A DNA stretch of 36,478 nt, from contig CAMGBT010000017.1 in assembly GCA_946011725.1 (NCBI GenBank), forward strand, positions 1 through 36,478, given 5' to 3'. Positions 1 through 8,699 of the stretch are shown here, piece by piece (within the stretch, counting starts at the first letter, position 1; each line of letters begins with the position of its first letter). The notes under the pieces are model-generated. The model was not told the DNA's origin and did no database searches. It saw nothing but the letters and a program-made list of their open reading frames with translations. This stretch comes from an uncultured Bacteroidales bacterium (GTDB lineage Bacteria > Bacteroidota > Bacteroidia > Bacteroidales > Muribaculaceae). Both the position numbers and the translations under genes were made by a program.

Positions 1-16
1 ATATATAGCACTTTAT

Positions 17-118
17 CCCCACATTGGCGAAGCCTATGTGGGGTTGAGGGGTATGGTCAACAGCTTCGCTGTTGACCAACCGCAGGTCCATAGAATCAAA
101 TTTCCATTGAGGGAAATT
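17..118. repeat. cluster of three intergenic hairpins
   Basis: Three separate inverted repeats lie downstream of nhaA. Positions 17-24 (CCCCACAT) pair with 36-43. Positions 55-64 (GGTCAACAGC) pair perfectly with 68-77 around a three-base TTC loop. Positions 99-105 (AATTTCC) pair with 112-118. None is followed by a clear T-run on the minus strand, so a simple terminator for nhaA is not certain, although the group could serve that role. The style, short perfect stems with tiny loops in series, resembles the hairpin cluster at the other end of the window. REP-like repetitive DNA is an alternative. Confidence 0.6.
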
Positions 119-125
119 GGTGGGG

Positions 126-1514
126 TTATTCGTCGGGATCGTCTTCGGCGGGGGCTTTGGGGAGGGCGAGGGTGAGCCACAGGAAGGCTATGAGGCCGGC
201 GACTACGGAGCCGATGACGATGCCTAACTTGGCTTGGTTGAGAAGGTCGGCGTTGTTGAAGGAAAGGGTGGCGATGAATAGCGACACTGTGAAGCCGATG
301 CCGCCCAACATGGAGATGGCGCCCATCATGTTCCAGTTGCTTTGCGCCGGTTTGGGCGCTATGCGGAGTATGATGGTGAGCCAGGAGAATAGGAAGATGC
401 CCACGAACTTACCGATCACCAAGCCGGCAATGACGGCTAATGATACGCCTTGCACCGCGGTGAGGGGGTCGAGGTCGAGCAGGAAGATGCCGGCGTTGGC
501 GAAGGCGAACAGCGGGATGATGAAGTAGTTGACCATCGGGTGGAGGGTATCTTCGAGGTCTTGGAGGGGCGAAATCACCTTGTCCGAGGCTGATTCGATT
601 TGCTTGAGCCAGTTGAGGCGTTCTTTGTTGAGGATGGTACGGGATGAGCAGTCGTCGTCGGCGGTGCGCAGGTGTTTCATGGCGTTGCGCATCATTTGGA
701 TGTACTTATCGGGGGCGAACACGGGTTTGGCGGGCACGCAGAATGCTACGATTACGCCGGCGATGGTGGGGTGAATGCCTGAGTTGAGGAAGAGATACCA
801 CACAATGCCGCCGAGGCCGAAGTAGAAGGCTTTGCTCTGGATTTGCATCGTTCCGCCGAGGGCTAAGACCACAACGATGCCTAAGGCAATGAGCAGCAGC
901 GTGAGGTTGATGTGCGAGGTGTAGAACACGGCGATGACGATGATGCCACCAAGGTCGTCGACCACGGCCAAGGTGGTGAGGAATATCTTCAGCGAAATTG
1001 GCACGCGCTTGCCTAACATCGACAGCACGCCCAGGGAGAAGGCTATGTCGGTGGCCATGGGGATGGCGGAGCCGTGGGTGTAGTCGGTGCCTTGGCTGAG
1101 GAAGGAGTATACGATCACGGGCACAATCATGCCGCCGCAGGCCGCAATGATGGGCAGCAGCGCTTGGCGGAAGGATGATAGCTCGCCCACCAACACTTCG
1201 CGCTTGATTTCCAAGCCGATGGTGAAGAAGAATATGGCCATGAGGGCGTCGTTGATAAACTGCAGCAGGTTTATGGGCTCGCCGTTGTGGCTAAAAAGGT
1301 TGAAATCGCCGATTTGCAGGTGCACTTCCTTGGTCCAGAAGTCGAAGTAGTAAGGGTTGATGGCCGGGATGTTGGCCACCACCATAGCAAGTACGGTGAT
1401 GATAATGAGCAGGTTACCACCTTGGGCGTAGCGTTGGATGGTGCGGCGAGCGGCGTAGAACACGCGGAAGCCGCGTTGCAGTTGGTCGTTAGTTGGATTA
1501 TAGTTTGAGGCCAT
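126..1514 (-). CDS. nhaA: Na+/H+ antiporter NhaA
   Basis: This is an inner-membrane antiporter exchanging cytoplasmic Na+ for external H+, for pH and sodium homeostasis. From the chosen start the protein has 462 residues, with about 11-12 hydrophobic segments. Family landmarks are visible: IGLEIKREVLVGEL (about 99-112), ATDIAFSLGVL (154-164) and the paired aspartates of VVDDLGG (D186 and D187), which match the ion-binding Asp pair of NhaA. The N-terminal tail of about 30 polar residues and the acidic C-terminus (AEDDPDE) are cytoplasmic extensions. An upstream in-frame ATG at 1547 would lie inside the terminator stem between lepA and this gene, so the ATG at 1514 is preferred. It follows lepA on the same strand. 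No TAnnTTTG box is seen in the short gap, so it may rely on readthrough from lepA. Confidence 0.96.
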   Translation of the reverse strand: MASNYNPTNDQLQRGFRVFYAARRTIQRYAQGGNLLIIITVLAMVVANIPAINPYYFDFWTKEVHLQIGDFNLFSHNGEPINLLQFINDALMAIFFFTIGLEIKREVLVGELSSFRQALLPIIAACGGMIVPVIVYSFLSQGTDYTHGSAIPMATDIAFSLGVLSMLGKRVPISLKIFLTTLAVVDDLGGIIVIAVFYTSHINLTLLLIALGIVVVLALGGTMQIQSKAFYFGLGGIVWYLFLNSGIHPTIAGVIVAFCVPAKPVFAPDKYIQMMRNAMKHLRTADDDCSSRTILNKERLNWLKQIESASDKVISPLQDLEDTLHPMVNYFIIPLFAFANAGIFLLDLDPLTAVQGVSLAVIAGLVIGKFVGIFLFSWLTIILRIAPKPAQSNWNMMGAISMLGGIGFTVSLFIATLSFNNADLLNQAKLGIVIGSVVAGLIAFLWLTLALPKAPAEDDPDE

Positions 1515-1535
1515 AGTTGCTTGGAAGATTTGTGG

Positions 1536-1570
1536 AAAAAAGAGCAAGCGCCCGAGAGTTCGCGGCGCTT
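1536..1570 (-). terminator. intrinsic terminator after lepA
   Basis: Read on the minus strand, AAGCGCC (1570-1564) pairs with GGCGCTT (1552-1546) and is followed within four bases by a run of six T (1541-1536). It lies 23 bases after the lepA stop and 21 bases before the nhaA ATG, so it would end lepA transcription or attenuate readthrough into nhaA. Confidence 0.75.
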
Positions 1571-1593
1571 GGAACGTAAGGTGTTGTGCGCCG

Positions 1594-3384
1594 TTAATCG
1601 AGCTTGAGCACGGCGAGGAATGCCTTCTGCGGCACCTCCACCGAGCCGATTTGCTTCATGCGCTTCTTGCCCTTCTTCTGCTTTTCGAGGAGCTTGCGTT
1701 TACGCGAGATGTCGCCGCCGTAGCACTTGGCGGTAACGTCCTTGCGCACGGCTTTGATGGTTTCGCGGGCGATGATTTTGGCGCCGATGGCGGCCTGGAC
1801 GGCGATGTCGAATTGCTGGCGGGGAATGAGTTCTTTGAGCTTCTCGCACATGCGGCGGCCGAAGGTGACGGCGTTGTCGGCGTGGGTTAGGGTGGAGAGA
1901 GCGTCGACGCTTTCGCCGTTGAGCAGGATGTCGAGTTTGACGAGTTTTGATTCGCGGAAGCCGTTGAGGTGGTAGTCGAACGAGGCGTAACCCTTGGAGA
2001 TACTTTTGAGTTTATCGTAGAAGTCGATGACGATTTCGCCCAGAGGCATGTCGAAGGTGAGTTCCATGCGGTGGCCGCCGGAGATGTACTCTTGGCGCAC
2101 CAACTCGCCGCGCTTGCTCAGACAGAGGGTCATGATCGGGCCGATGAATTCGGGGGTGGTGATGACTGAGGCGCGGATGTATGGCTCTTCGATGTGCTCG
2201 ATGAGGGTGAGGTCGGGTAGTCCGGAGGGGTTGTGGACCTCGGTCATGTTGCCTTTCTTATCGAACACGCGGTAGGACACGTTGGGCACGGTGGTGATTA
2301 CGTCCATGTCGAACTCGCGGCCGAGGCGCTCTTGGATGATTTCCATGTGAAGCAGGCCGAGGAAACCGCAGCGGAAGCCGAAGCCGAGGGCGGCGGAGGA
2401 TTCGGGGGTAAAGGTGAGCGAGGCGTCGTTGAGCTGGAGCTTTTCGAGCGAAGCACGCAGGTTTTCAAAGTCCTCTGTTTCAATGGGATACACGCCGGCA
2501 AACACCATGGGCTTCACTTCTTGGAAGCCGTGGATGGCTTCGGAGCAGGGGTGCTCAACGTGGGTGATGGTGTCGCCCACCTTCACTTCGCGCGAGGTCT
2601 TGATGCCGGAGATGATGTAGCCAACGTTGCCGGCGGAGAGGGTTTTGCGCGGGGCGAGGTCGAGTTTGAGCACGCCCACTTCGTCGGCGTGGTATTCCTT
2701 GCCGGTGGCCACGAATTTCACGAAGTCGTCGGTGGAGATTGTGCCGTTTTGGATTTTGAAGTAAGCGATGATGCCGCGGAAGGGGTTGAACACCGAGTCG
2801 AAGATGAGCGCTTGCAGGGGCGCGTCGGGGTCGCCTTCGGGTGCGGGGATGCGGTTGACGATGGCTTCGAGGATTTCGGGAATGCCCATGCCTGTTTTGC
2901 CGCTGGCGCGGATGATGTCGTCGTGGTCGCAGCCGAGCAGGTCCACGATTTGGTCGCCGACTTCGTCGGGGTTGGCCGAATCGAGGTCGCACTTATTGAG
3001 GATGGGGATGATTTCGAGGTTGTTGTCGATGGCCATGTAGAGGTTCGAAATGGTCTGAGCCTGAACGCCTTGGGTGGCATCGACTATGAGCAGAGCGCCC
3101 TCGCAGGCGGCGATGGAGCGCGACACCTCGTAGGAGAAGTCCACGTGTCCCGGGGTGTCGATCAGATTGAGCACGTAGGCCTGCCCGTTGAGTTGGTAGT
3201 CCATCTGGATGGCGTGGCTTTTGATGGTGATGCCGCGCTCGCGCTCGAGGTCCATATTGTCGAGCACTTGCGCCTCCATGTCTTTGGCGGCGATGGTATT
3301 GGTGTACTCCAACAGGCGGTCGGCCAAGGTGGATTTACCGTGGTCGATGTGGGCTATGATGCAGAAGTTGCGGATATTTTTCAT
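1594..3384 (-). CDS. lepA: elongation factor 4 (LepA)
   Basis: This is a ribosome-associated GTPase of the EF-G family, proposed to back-translocate or rescue stalled ribosomes. The 596 residues are the normal LepA length. The N-terminal G domain shows AHIDHGKS (P-loop, 11-18), a G2 region with [14 protein letters not shown] (G3) and NKCD (G4). Domain II follows, then EF-G-like domains III and V. The LepA-specific C-terminal domain ends in a basic stretch with [16 protein letters not shown], typical for binding rRNA. It starts 31 bases after cdaA and is probably part of the typA-folP-cdaA-lepA transcript, which closes with the terminator at 1536-1570. Identity is certain. Confidence 0.98.
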   Translation of the reverse strand: MKNIRNFCIIAHIDHGKSTLADRLLEYTNTIAAKDMEAQVLDNMDLERERGITIKSHAIQMDYQLNGQAYVLNLIDTPGHVDFSYEVSRSIAACEGALLIVDATQGVQAQTISNLYMAIDNNLEIIPILNKCDLDSANPDEVGDQIVDLLGCDHDDIIRASGKTGMGIPEILEAIVNRIPAPEGDPDAPLQALIFDSVFNPFRGIIAYFKIQNGTISTDDFVKFVATGKEYHADEVGVLKLDLAPRKTLSAGNVGYIISGIKTSREVKVGDTITHVEHPCSEAIHGFQEVKPMVFAGVYPIETEDFENLRASLEKLQLNDASLTFTPESSAALGFGFRCGFLGLLHMEIIQERLGREFDMDVITTVPNVSYRVFDKKGNMTEVHNPSGLPDLTLIEHIEEPYIRASVITTPEFIGPIMTLCLSKRGELVRQEYISGGHRMELTFDMPLGEIVIDFYDKLKSISKGYASFDYHLNGFRESKLVKLDILLNGESVDALSTLTHADNAVTFGRRMCEKLKELIPRQQFDIAVQAAIGAKIIARETIKAVRKDVTAKCYGGDISRKRKLLEKQKKGKKRMKQIGSVEVPQKAFLAVLKLD

Positions 3385-3415
3385 TCAGTCTACGTGGTAA
3401 ATCGGTGATAAACAA

Positions 3416-4195
3416 TTAGTTGTGGTCGGCAGTGGCGATAGCGTTGAGGCGGTGCTCCAATTCGGTGGAGCTCAGGCGCGTGGTGAGCTTGCCGCGGTGG
3501 GCGATGGAGATGTTGCCGGTTTCTTCCGACACCACCACGGCCACTGCGTCGGTGGCTTGGGCGATGCCCAAGGCCGAACGGTGGCGCAAGCCCATGTATC
3601 GCGGCAGGTCGCTATCGTGGCTGACCGGGAGGATGCATCCGGCCGAGTTGAGCCGGCCGTGAGCTATGATGAGCGCTCCGTCGTGGAGCGGCGAATTTTT
3701 GAAGAAAATGTTCTCGATTAAGCGCGAATTGGGCGCTGAATCGATGATGTCGCCCGACTTGGCGTAGTTGTCAAGCGGAATGCTCTGCTCGATGACGATG
3801 AGCGCACCGGTTTTGGAGCGAGCCATGTTGATGCAGGCATACACCACCGGCAGCACCCAGGCCACGGCTTTCTCGGCATCGTCGGTGCGATGGTGCAGGA
3901 GTTTGGCCAAGAATCGCCATCGTCGATGGGAGCCGAGCTCCACCAAGAAGCGTTTGATTTGCTCTTGGAAGAGGATGACCAAAATCAGCAAACCGATGCT
4001 CATAAACTTATTGAGGATGGTGCCGATGAGGCGCATCTCGAAGATTTCGGAAGCAATCACCCACACGATGATGAAGGCCATCACACCATAGAAAATGTTG
4101 ATGGTGCCGGATTCTTTCATCAGGCGGTAGATATAGAATAGCAGCAACGCCACTATTATTATATCAATGATGTCTTTTATTCCGAACGGTGGCAT
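3416..4195 (-). CDS. cdaA: membrane diadenylate cyclase (CdaA family)
   Basis: The enzyme makes cyclic di-AMP from two ATP molecules at the inner membrane. Three hydrophobic segments lie at about residues 9-24, 33-50 and 57-76, followed by a charged linker and the DAC catalytic domain. Both signature motifs are intact: DGA at 172-174 (metal and ATP site) and RHR at 204-206 within GLRHRSALG. The 259-residue length is normal for the CdaA/DacA type. It lies 6 bases downstream of folP, a linkage common in Bacteroidetes; in Firmicutes cdaA usually sits with cdaR and glmM instead. No CdaR-like regulator is in the window. Confidence 0.95.
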   Translation of the reverse strand: MPPFGIKDIIDIIIVALLLFYIYRLMKESGTINIFYGVMAFIIVWVIASEIFEMRLIGTILNKFMSIGLLILVILFQEQIKRFLVELGSHRRWRFLAKLLHHRTDDAEKAVAWVLPVVYACINMARSKTGALIVIEQSIPLDNYAKSGDIIDSAPNSRLIENIFFKNSPLHDGALIIAHGRLNSAGCILPVSHDSDLPRYMGLRHRSALGIAQATDAVAVVVSEETGNISIAHRGKLTTRLSSTELEHRLNAIATADHN

Positions 4196-4201
4196 GGGAC
4201 G

Positions 4202-5047
4202 CTATTTTTGGTATTGGGCGGTTTTGCAATAGAGCTCCACGGCTTGGCGCGCTTCGGCCACGTCGTGCACGCGCAGGATGGCGGCGCCTTGCTGCAAGGC
4301 GATGGTATTGAGCACGGTGGTGGCGTTGAGCGCTTGGTCGGGGGTGATGTTTAACAGCTTGAAAGCCATCGACTTGCGCGACAAGCCGGCGAGCACCGGG
4401 CGGTGGAACAGCTCGAACATGCGCATCTGAGCCAGCAACTGATAGTTTTGGTCCAAGGTCTTGCTGAAGCCGAAGCCGGGGTCGATGATGATGTCGTTCA
4501 CCCCGAGCATGGCCAGCTGCTGGAGGCGGTCGCCAAGCTCGCTGAGCACGTCGCGGGTGACGTGTTCGTATGTGGTAAACTCCTGCATATCAGCGGGTGT
4601 GCCGCGCATGTGCATTAGGATGTATGGCACTTGGAGGGCGGCCACAGTGTCGAACATGTCGGCATCGAGGTTGCCGCCGGCCACGTCGTTAATGATGTGA
4701 GCGCCAAGCTCTTCCACGGCCACGCGCGCCACGTTGGCGCGGAACGTGTCCACGGAGATGAGCGCGCCGGGAGCCACCGCTTTCACGATGGGTAGGGCAC
4801 GGCGCAGGCGGGCTATCTCCTCGTCGGCTGGCACCTCGGGCGCGCCGGGGCGGGTGGAGTAAGCGCCAACGTCGATGAAGTCGGCGCCTTCGGCCACCAA
4901 CTTGGCGGCGCGAGCGGCTATCTCGGCCTCGCTTTGAGCGCGCGACCCGCTGAAAAACGAGTCGGGCGTCACGTTGAGAATACCCATCACCGTCGGACGG
5001 GTAAATTCGCGGAGTTGGCCGCCGATATTTAGGCTAAATAGTTGCAT
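4202..5047 (-). CDS. folP: dihydropteroate synthase
   Basis: FolP condenses 6-hydroxymethyl-dihydropterin pyrophosphate with p-aminobenzoate to give dihydropteroate. It is the target of sulfonamides. At 281 residues it is a standard TIM-barrel DHPS. Motifs in order are GILNVTPDSF (22-31), DVGAYSTRPG (59-68), SVDTFRANV (98-106), INDVAGG (119-125), MHMRGTPADMQ (145-155), DPGFGFSK (189-196), GLSRKS (221-226) and RVHDV (259-263), so all substrate-binding segments are present. It lies 9 bases after typA and 6 bases before cdaA, so the three are very probably co-transcribed. Confidence 0.98.
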   Translation of the reverse strand: MQLFSLNIGGQLREFTRPTVMGILNVTPDSFFSGSRAQSEAEIAARAAKLVAEGADFIDVGAYSTRPGAPEVPADEEIARLRRALPIVKAVAPGALISVDTFRANVARVAVEELGAHIINDVAGGNLDADMFDTVAALQVPYILMHMRGTPADMQEFTTYEHVTRDVLSELGDRLQQLAMLGVNDIIIDPGFGFSKTLDQNYQLLAQMRMFELFHRPVLAGLSRKSMAFKLLNITPDQALNATTVLNTIALQQGAAILRVHDVAEARQAVELYCKTAQYQK

Positions 5048-5056
5048 GATAGAGAA

Positions 5057-6853
5057 TTATCGGTTGGCGCGTTTGCGCTCGAGTTCGTCAAGAATGATTT
5101 TGCGCAGGCGGAGGTGGTGAGGTGTAACTTCTACGTATTCATCCTCCTTGATGTATTCCAACGCTTCTTCCAAGGAGAAGACCACCGGCGGCACGATGCG
5201 TGCCTTTTCGTCGGCGCCGGAAGCGCGCATGTTGGTGAGTTTCTTCGACTTGGTCACGTTGACCACGATGTCGTTGTCCTTGGCATTCTCGCCCACCACT
5301 TGGCCGGCGTAGACTTCCTCTTGGGGGAAGATGAAGAATCGGCCACGGTCTTGCAGCTTGTCGATGGCGTAAGCGTAGGCAGTGCCGGCCTCCAGAGCGA
5401 TGAGCGAACCGTTGGTGCGGCGCTCGATGTCGCCCTTCCACGGCTGGTATTCCAAGAATCGGTGCGCCATGATGGCTTCGCCGGCGGAGGCGGTGAGCAC
5501 ATTGTTGCGCAGGCCGATGATGCCGCGCGAGGGGATTTGGAACTCGAGGTGCATGCGGTCGCCTTGGGCTTCCATCGACACCATTTCGCCCTTGCGGCGG
5601 GTGACCATGTCGATCATTTTCGAGCAGTACTCCTCGGTGACGTTGATGGTGAGCAATTCCACCGGCTCGCACTTTTGGCCGTCGATTTCTTTGATAATAA
5701 CCTGCGGCTGACCCACTTGCAGCTCGTAACCTTCGCGGCGCATGGTCTCGATGAGTACCGACAGGTGGAGCACACCGCGGCCATAGACGGTCCAGACGTC
5801 GCGGTGGGGATCTTTGTACACACGCAGGGCGAGGTTGCGGTCAAGCTCGCGGGTGAGGCGGTCGCCGATGTGGCGCGAGGTCACGTACTTGCCGTCGCGG
5901 CCGAAGAAGGGGCTGTCGTTGATGGTGAAAGTCATCGACATGGTGGGCTCGTCGATGGCGATGCGGGGTAGGGGCTCGGGATTGTTGGCATCGGCCACGG
6001 TGTCGCCGATTTCGAAGCCTTCCAAGCCGATGATGGCGCAGATGTCGCCGCTGGCCACTTCGCTCACGCGCTTGCGGCCCATGCCTTCGAAGGTGTGCAG
6101 CTCCTTGATGCGCTGCTTCACGGTGGAGCCGTCGGCGCGGCACAGCGCAATGTCCATGCCCTCACGCAGGACGCCGCGGTGCACGCGGCCCACGGCGATA
6201 CGGCCCACATAGTTGGAGAAGTCCAACGAAGTGATGAGCATTTGGGCATCGCCTTCCAAGGTGGTGGGGGCGGGGATGTATTTGATGATGGCATCAAGCA
6301 GAGGAGTGATGTCAGTGGTGGGTTGCTCCCAATCGGTGCTCATCCAACCATTCTTGGCCGAGCCGAAAATGGTGGGGAAATCAAGCTGATCTTCGGAGGC
6401 ATCGAGGCTGAACATGAGGTCGAACACCATGTCCTGCACCTCGGAAGGGCGGCAGTTGGGCTTGTCCACCTTATTAATTACCACAATGGGTTTTAAGCCG
6501 ATTTGTATGGCCTTTTGAAGCACGAAACGAGTTTGAGGCATCGGGCCTTCGAAGGCGTCGACCAGCAGCAAGCAGCCGTCGGCCATGTTCAACACACGCT
6601 CCACCTCGCCGCCAAAGTCGGCGTGGCCCGGAGTGTCAATGATGTTGATTTTCGTGCCTTTGTAGTTGATCGACACGTTTTTAGAGAGGATCGTTATACC
6701 GCGTTCGCGTTCGAGGTCGTTGTTGTCGAGAATCAGTTCGCCTGCGTTTTGATTGTCGCGGAAGAGGTGTCCCGCGAGCAGCATCTTATCAACCAGGGTT
6801 GTTTTGCCATGGTCGACGTGAGCGATGATGGCGATGTTTCTAATGTTCTGCAT
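5057..6853 (-). CDS. typA: ribosome-associated GTPase TypA/BipA
   Basis: This is a translational GTPase that helps ribosome assembly and stress adaptation. The 598 residues match the family. The G domain shows AHVDHGKT (P-loop, 11-18), [24 protein letters not shown] (G3) and [10 protein letters not shown] (G4). EF-G-like domains follow, and then the BipA-specific C-terminal domain, with [17 protein letters not shown] and GEAIMAHRF. It is the first gene of the minus-strand run typA-folP-cdaA-lepA, with a strong promoter immediately upstream. No frame damage is seen. Confidence 0.98.
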   Translation of the reverse strand: MQNIRNIAIIAHVDHGKTTLVDKMLLAGHLFRDNQNAGELILDNNDLERERGITILSKNVSINYKGTKINIIDTPGHADFGGEVERVLNMADGCLLLVDAFEGPMPQTRFVLQKAIQIGLKPIVVINKVDKPNCRPSEVQDMVFDLMFSLDASEDQLDFPTIFGSAKNGWMSTDWEQPTTDITPLLDAIIKYIPAPTTLEGDAQMLITSLDFSNYVGRIAVGRVHRGVLREGMDIALCRADGSTVKQRIKELHTFEGMGRKRVSEVASGDICAIIGLEGFEIGDTVADANNPEPLPRIAIDEPTMSMTFTINDSPFFGRDGKYVTSRHIGDRLTRELDRNLALRVYKDPHRDVWTVYGRGVLHLSVLIETMRREGYELQVGQPQVIIKEIDGQKCEPVELLTINVTEEYCSKMIDMVTRRKGEMVSMEAQGDRMHLEFQIPSRGIIGLRNNVLTASAGEAIMAHRFLEYQPWKGDIERRTNGSLIALEAGTAYAYAIDKLQDRGRFFIFPQEEVYAGQVVGENAKDNDIVVNVTKSKKLTNMRASGADEKARIVPPVVFSLEEALEYIKEDEYVEVTPHHLRLRKIILDELERKRANR

Positions 6854-6877
6854 ACGCTATTGGATGTAATTAGAGTG

Positions 6878-6909
6878 CAAAGTTACAACATTTTCCGCGG
6901 ATAGCCAAA
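6878..6909 (-). promoter_or_regulatory. promoter of typA-folP-cdaA-lepA
   Basis: On the minus strand, TTTGG (6909-6905), a 19-base spacer and TAACTTTG (6885-6878) match the Bacteroidetes -33/-7 consensus closely. The transcript would start roughly 18 bases before the typA ATG. Confidence 0.8.
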
Positions 6910-6967
6910 TTCCGCCGCCCCAACCTGCGAAAAAAAGGCGAAAAAAAAGCCACGCGCAGCAGGCTCA

Positions 6968-7005
6968 ACTTTAGAAAAGTGCAACATGTTACACTTTTCT
7001 AAAGT
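6968..7005. repeat. 38-bp palindrome, copy 1
   Basis: This is an almost perfect 38-bp palindrome with one mismatched pair (6982 against 6991). The arms are ACTTTAGAAAAG and CTTTTCTAAAGT, and the centre is AACATGTT. Each arm itself has CTTT-AGA-AAAG symmetry. It lies 26 bases upstream of the -33 box of the ATPase gene. Two more copies are at 7065-7100 and 8371-8408. Confidence 0.92.
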
Positions 7006-7031
7006 CTAATTGCAAATTTCGTCGAGAAAAG

Positions 7032-7063
7032 TTTGGTGGAATGGAGAAAAATGTTTACCTTTG
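7032..7063 (+). promoter_or_regulatory. promoter of the DUF4143 ATPase gene
   Basis: TTTGG at 7032-7036, a 19-base spacer and TACCTTTG at 7056-7063 match the Bacteroidetes promoter consensus. Transcription should begin at about 7069-7071, inside palindrome copy 2. Confidence 0.8.
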
Positions 7064-7064
7064 C

Positions 7065-7100
7065 CTTTAGAAAAGTGTAACATGTTACAAAAATCTAAAG
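7065..7100. repeat. 38-bp palindrome family, copy 2, at the transcription start
   Basis: These 36 bases match the palindrome family. The left arm (7065-7082) fits the consensus throughout. The right arm (7083-7100) differs at four adjacent bases (7090-7093, AAAA where CTTT is expected). It begins two bases after the -7 box and ends one base before the ATG at 7102. It therefore occupies the whole predicted 5' leader, leaves no conventional ribosome binding site, and could act as an operator, an RNA hairpin or both. Confidence 0.88.
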
Positions 7101-7101
7101 T

Positions 7102-8355
7102 ATGCAGATAAAACGCGACATATATCTGAACCGATTGATTGCTCGCCGTCATAATCGACGAATCAAGATTGTGAGTGGCGTGCGCCGCGGTGGTAAAACG
7201 TATTTGCTGTTCACTCTTTTCAGTGAATGGCTGGTCAATAATGGGGTGCCGCCGGAAAAGATTATCAAAATCAACCTCGAAGATCGACGCAACATTCAAT
7301 TGCGCGACCCCGACCGGTTGTTGCAGTACATCGATTCGAAAATACAGGGCGATCAGATGCATTATGTGCTAATCGATGAAATTCAACATGTGGCGGAGTT
7401 TGAAGATGTGCTCAATAGTTATCTACAGATGCCGAATGTTGATGTGTACGTCACCGGAAGTAATGCCCGATTCTTGTCGAGGGATGTGGTCACCACTTTC
7501 CGCGGTCGCGGCGATGAGGTGAGAGTTTGGCCACTGAGATTCAGCGAGTTCTGCAGCGCGTTCAATCGTACCAAAGAAGAGAATCTGTTGGAATTTCTGC
7601 ACTACGGTGGGCTCCCGGAAGTTGTGGAAATGAGCGATGCGCAGGAGAAAACTGCTTTTCTCAAAAGCGTTTTCGAGCAAACGTACCTGAGCGATATCAA
7701 GGAACGATACCAAATCAATCGCGATGCGGAGTTGGATATGCTTTTGGATATCGTGTCGTCGACTGTGGGTAGTTTGACTAATCCCCAACGGTTGGCCAAC
7801 ACTTTTGAAAGTCTGAAAATCAGCGACTTATCCATGGCGACCATCAAGCGTTACCTTGATATCATTTGCGAGTCGTTCCTTATAGAAAAAGCCGTAAGGT
7901 ATGATGTAAAGGGCAAACAATATATCGATACACCACAGAAGTATTATTTCGTTGACCCGGGATTGAGAAATGCACGACTTAACTTCCGTCAGCCTGATTA
8001 CAGCCATGTGATGGAGAATGTAATCTACAATGAATTGCGTGTGCGCGGTTATAATGTGGATGTGGGTGTGGTGCCGGTGACAGTGCGCGACGAGGCCGGT
8101 CGACAGCTGCGCAAACAATATGAAATCGACTTCGTGTGCAACCTTGGTAGCAAGCGCTACTATATCCAATCCGCATGGCGTATGGAGAATGAAGCCAAAG
8201 TGGAGCAAGAGGAAAACTCGCTTCGCAGCGTTGGCGACTCCTTTAAGAAAATCGTGGTATTAGGTGAGCCAACGCCTGTTTACTGCAATGAGCACGGCAT
8301 CACCACCATGAGCATCTATGATTTTCTGCTCAATGACAACTCGCTGGAGTTGTGA
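7102..8355 (+). CDS. AAA-type ATPase with DUF4143 domain
   Basis: The 417-residue protein belongs to the AAA_14 plus DUF4143 family, widespread and multi-copy in Bacteroidales, with no settled cellular role. Visible are a P-loop SGVRRGGKT (25-33), Walker B HYVLIDEIQ (87-95), a sensor-like TGSNARFLS (118-126), and FRGRGDEVRVWPLRFSEF leading into DUF4143. The C-terminal part resembles a PD-(D/E)XK fold, with an ELRVRGY helix, E341 and D343 in YEIDFV, and YYIQ ending at Q356 where an E-x-K is often found. So nuclease activity is uncertain. It is a monocistronic gene with its own promoter, bracketed by three palindromes. Codon use is more AT-rich than in the flanking housekeeping genes, which suggests transfer. 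The protein is soluble, with no signal peptide. Confidence 0.88.
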   Translation: MQIKRDIYLNRLIARRHNRRIKIVSGVRRGGKTYLLFTLFSEWLVNNGVPPEKIIKINLEDRRNIQLRDPDRLLQYIDSKIQGDQMHYVLIDEIQHVAEFEDVLNSYLQMPNVDVYVTGSNARFLSRDVVTTFRGRGDEVRVWPLRFSEFCSAFNRTKEENLLEFLHYGGLPEVVEMSDAQEKTAFLKSVFEQTYLSDIKERYQINRDAELDMLLDIVSSTVGSLTNPQRLANTFESLKISDLSMATIKRYLDIICESFLIEKAVRYDVKGKQYIDTPQKYYFVDPGLRNARLNFRQPDYSHVMENVIYNELRVRGYNVDVGVVPVTVRDEAGRQLRKQYEIDFVCNLGSKRYYIQSAWRMENEAKVEQEENSLRSVGDSFKKIVVLGEPTPVYCNEHGITTMSIYDFLLNDNSLEL

Positions 8356-8370
8356 TGGTTAGCTATTTTG

Positions 8371-8408
8371 ACTTTAGAAAAGCGTATCATGTTACACTTT
8401 TCTAAAGT
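8371..8408. repeat. 38-bp palindrome, copy 3
   Basis: This third copy lies 15 bases after the ATPase stop codon. It has two asymmetric positions (8383 and 8387) and otherwise follows the same palindrome. The similarity to copy 1 extends outwards: the reverse complement of 8371-8415 matches 6961-7005 at 41 of 45 positions, so copies 1 and 3 form inverted ends of a 1,455-bp segment. Confidence 0.9.
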
Positions 8409-8413
8409 TGAGG

Positions 8414-8590
8414 CTACTTTTTACGGCGGCGGTTGCGCACGTAAATTAGGGCATTGGCTGTGGCCACGCAGGCCAGCGAAAGCGGCAGATGAGCCCGCGA
8501 TTCGCCACCGGTCATTGACAAGGTCAGAAACACCACGCAGGCCACAAGCAGCACCACGGCCGCCACAATCAAAATTGTATCTTTCTTCAT
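8414..8590 (-). CDS. small membrane protein, 58 residues
   Basis: This short open frame starts at an ATG (8590-8588) and ends at TAG (8416-8414). It has a basic N-terminus (MKKDT), a hydrophobic helix at about residues 6-26, a short loop (MTGGESRAH), a second moderately hydrophobic segment at about 34-50 and a basic tail (RNRRRKK). The layout fits a two-helix inner-membrane protein with both ends in the cytoplasm. I do not recognise a family. The stop codon abuts the inverted end of the ATPase unit. Upstream, 8596-8605 (TAAGTTTTTA) and 8627-8637 form an inverted repeat in the leader. A promoter is not obvious. Coding is supported by the hydrophobic pattern and positive-inside charges, not by homology. 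Confidence 0.6.
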   Translation of the reverse strand: MKKDTILIVAAVVLLVACVVFLTLSMTGGESRAHLPLSLACVATANALIYVRNRRRKK

Positions 8591-8699
8591 ATCAATAAGT
8601 TTTTACCCATTAGACGCACCAACTCCTAAAAAACTTACACCCACCCCCAAAAAAAATCCGATATGAGGATAGCACACCCGAAGGCGTTTGTCGAAAAAT

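Noticed and set aside
1514..1547. longer N-terminus of NhaA starting at 1547
   Set aside because: That ATG is part of the lepA terminator stem, and the added residues (MLFFPQIFQAT) are not typical of NhaA.
2233..3408. 391-residue plus-strand frame opposite lepA
   Set aside because: It is antisense to an intact lepA, with low-complexity HVG/DGVG-type composition and no family resemblance.
7102..8590. toxin-antitoxin pair formed by the ATPase and the 58-residue membrane protein
   Set aside because: The two genes are convergent rather than in one operon and neither matches a known toxin or antitoxin. Only closeness suggests it.
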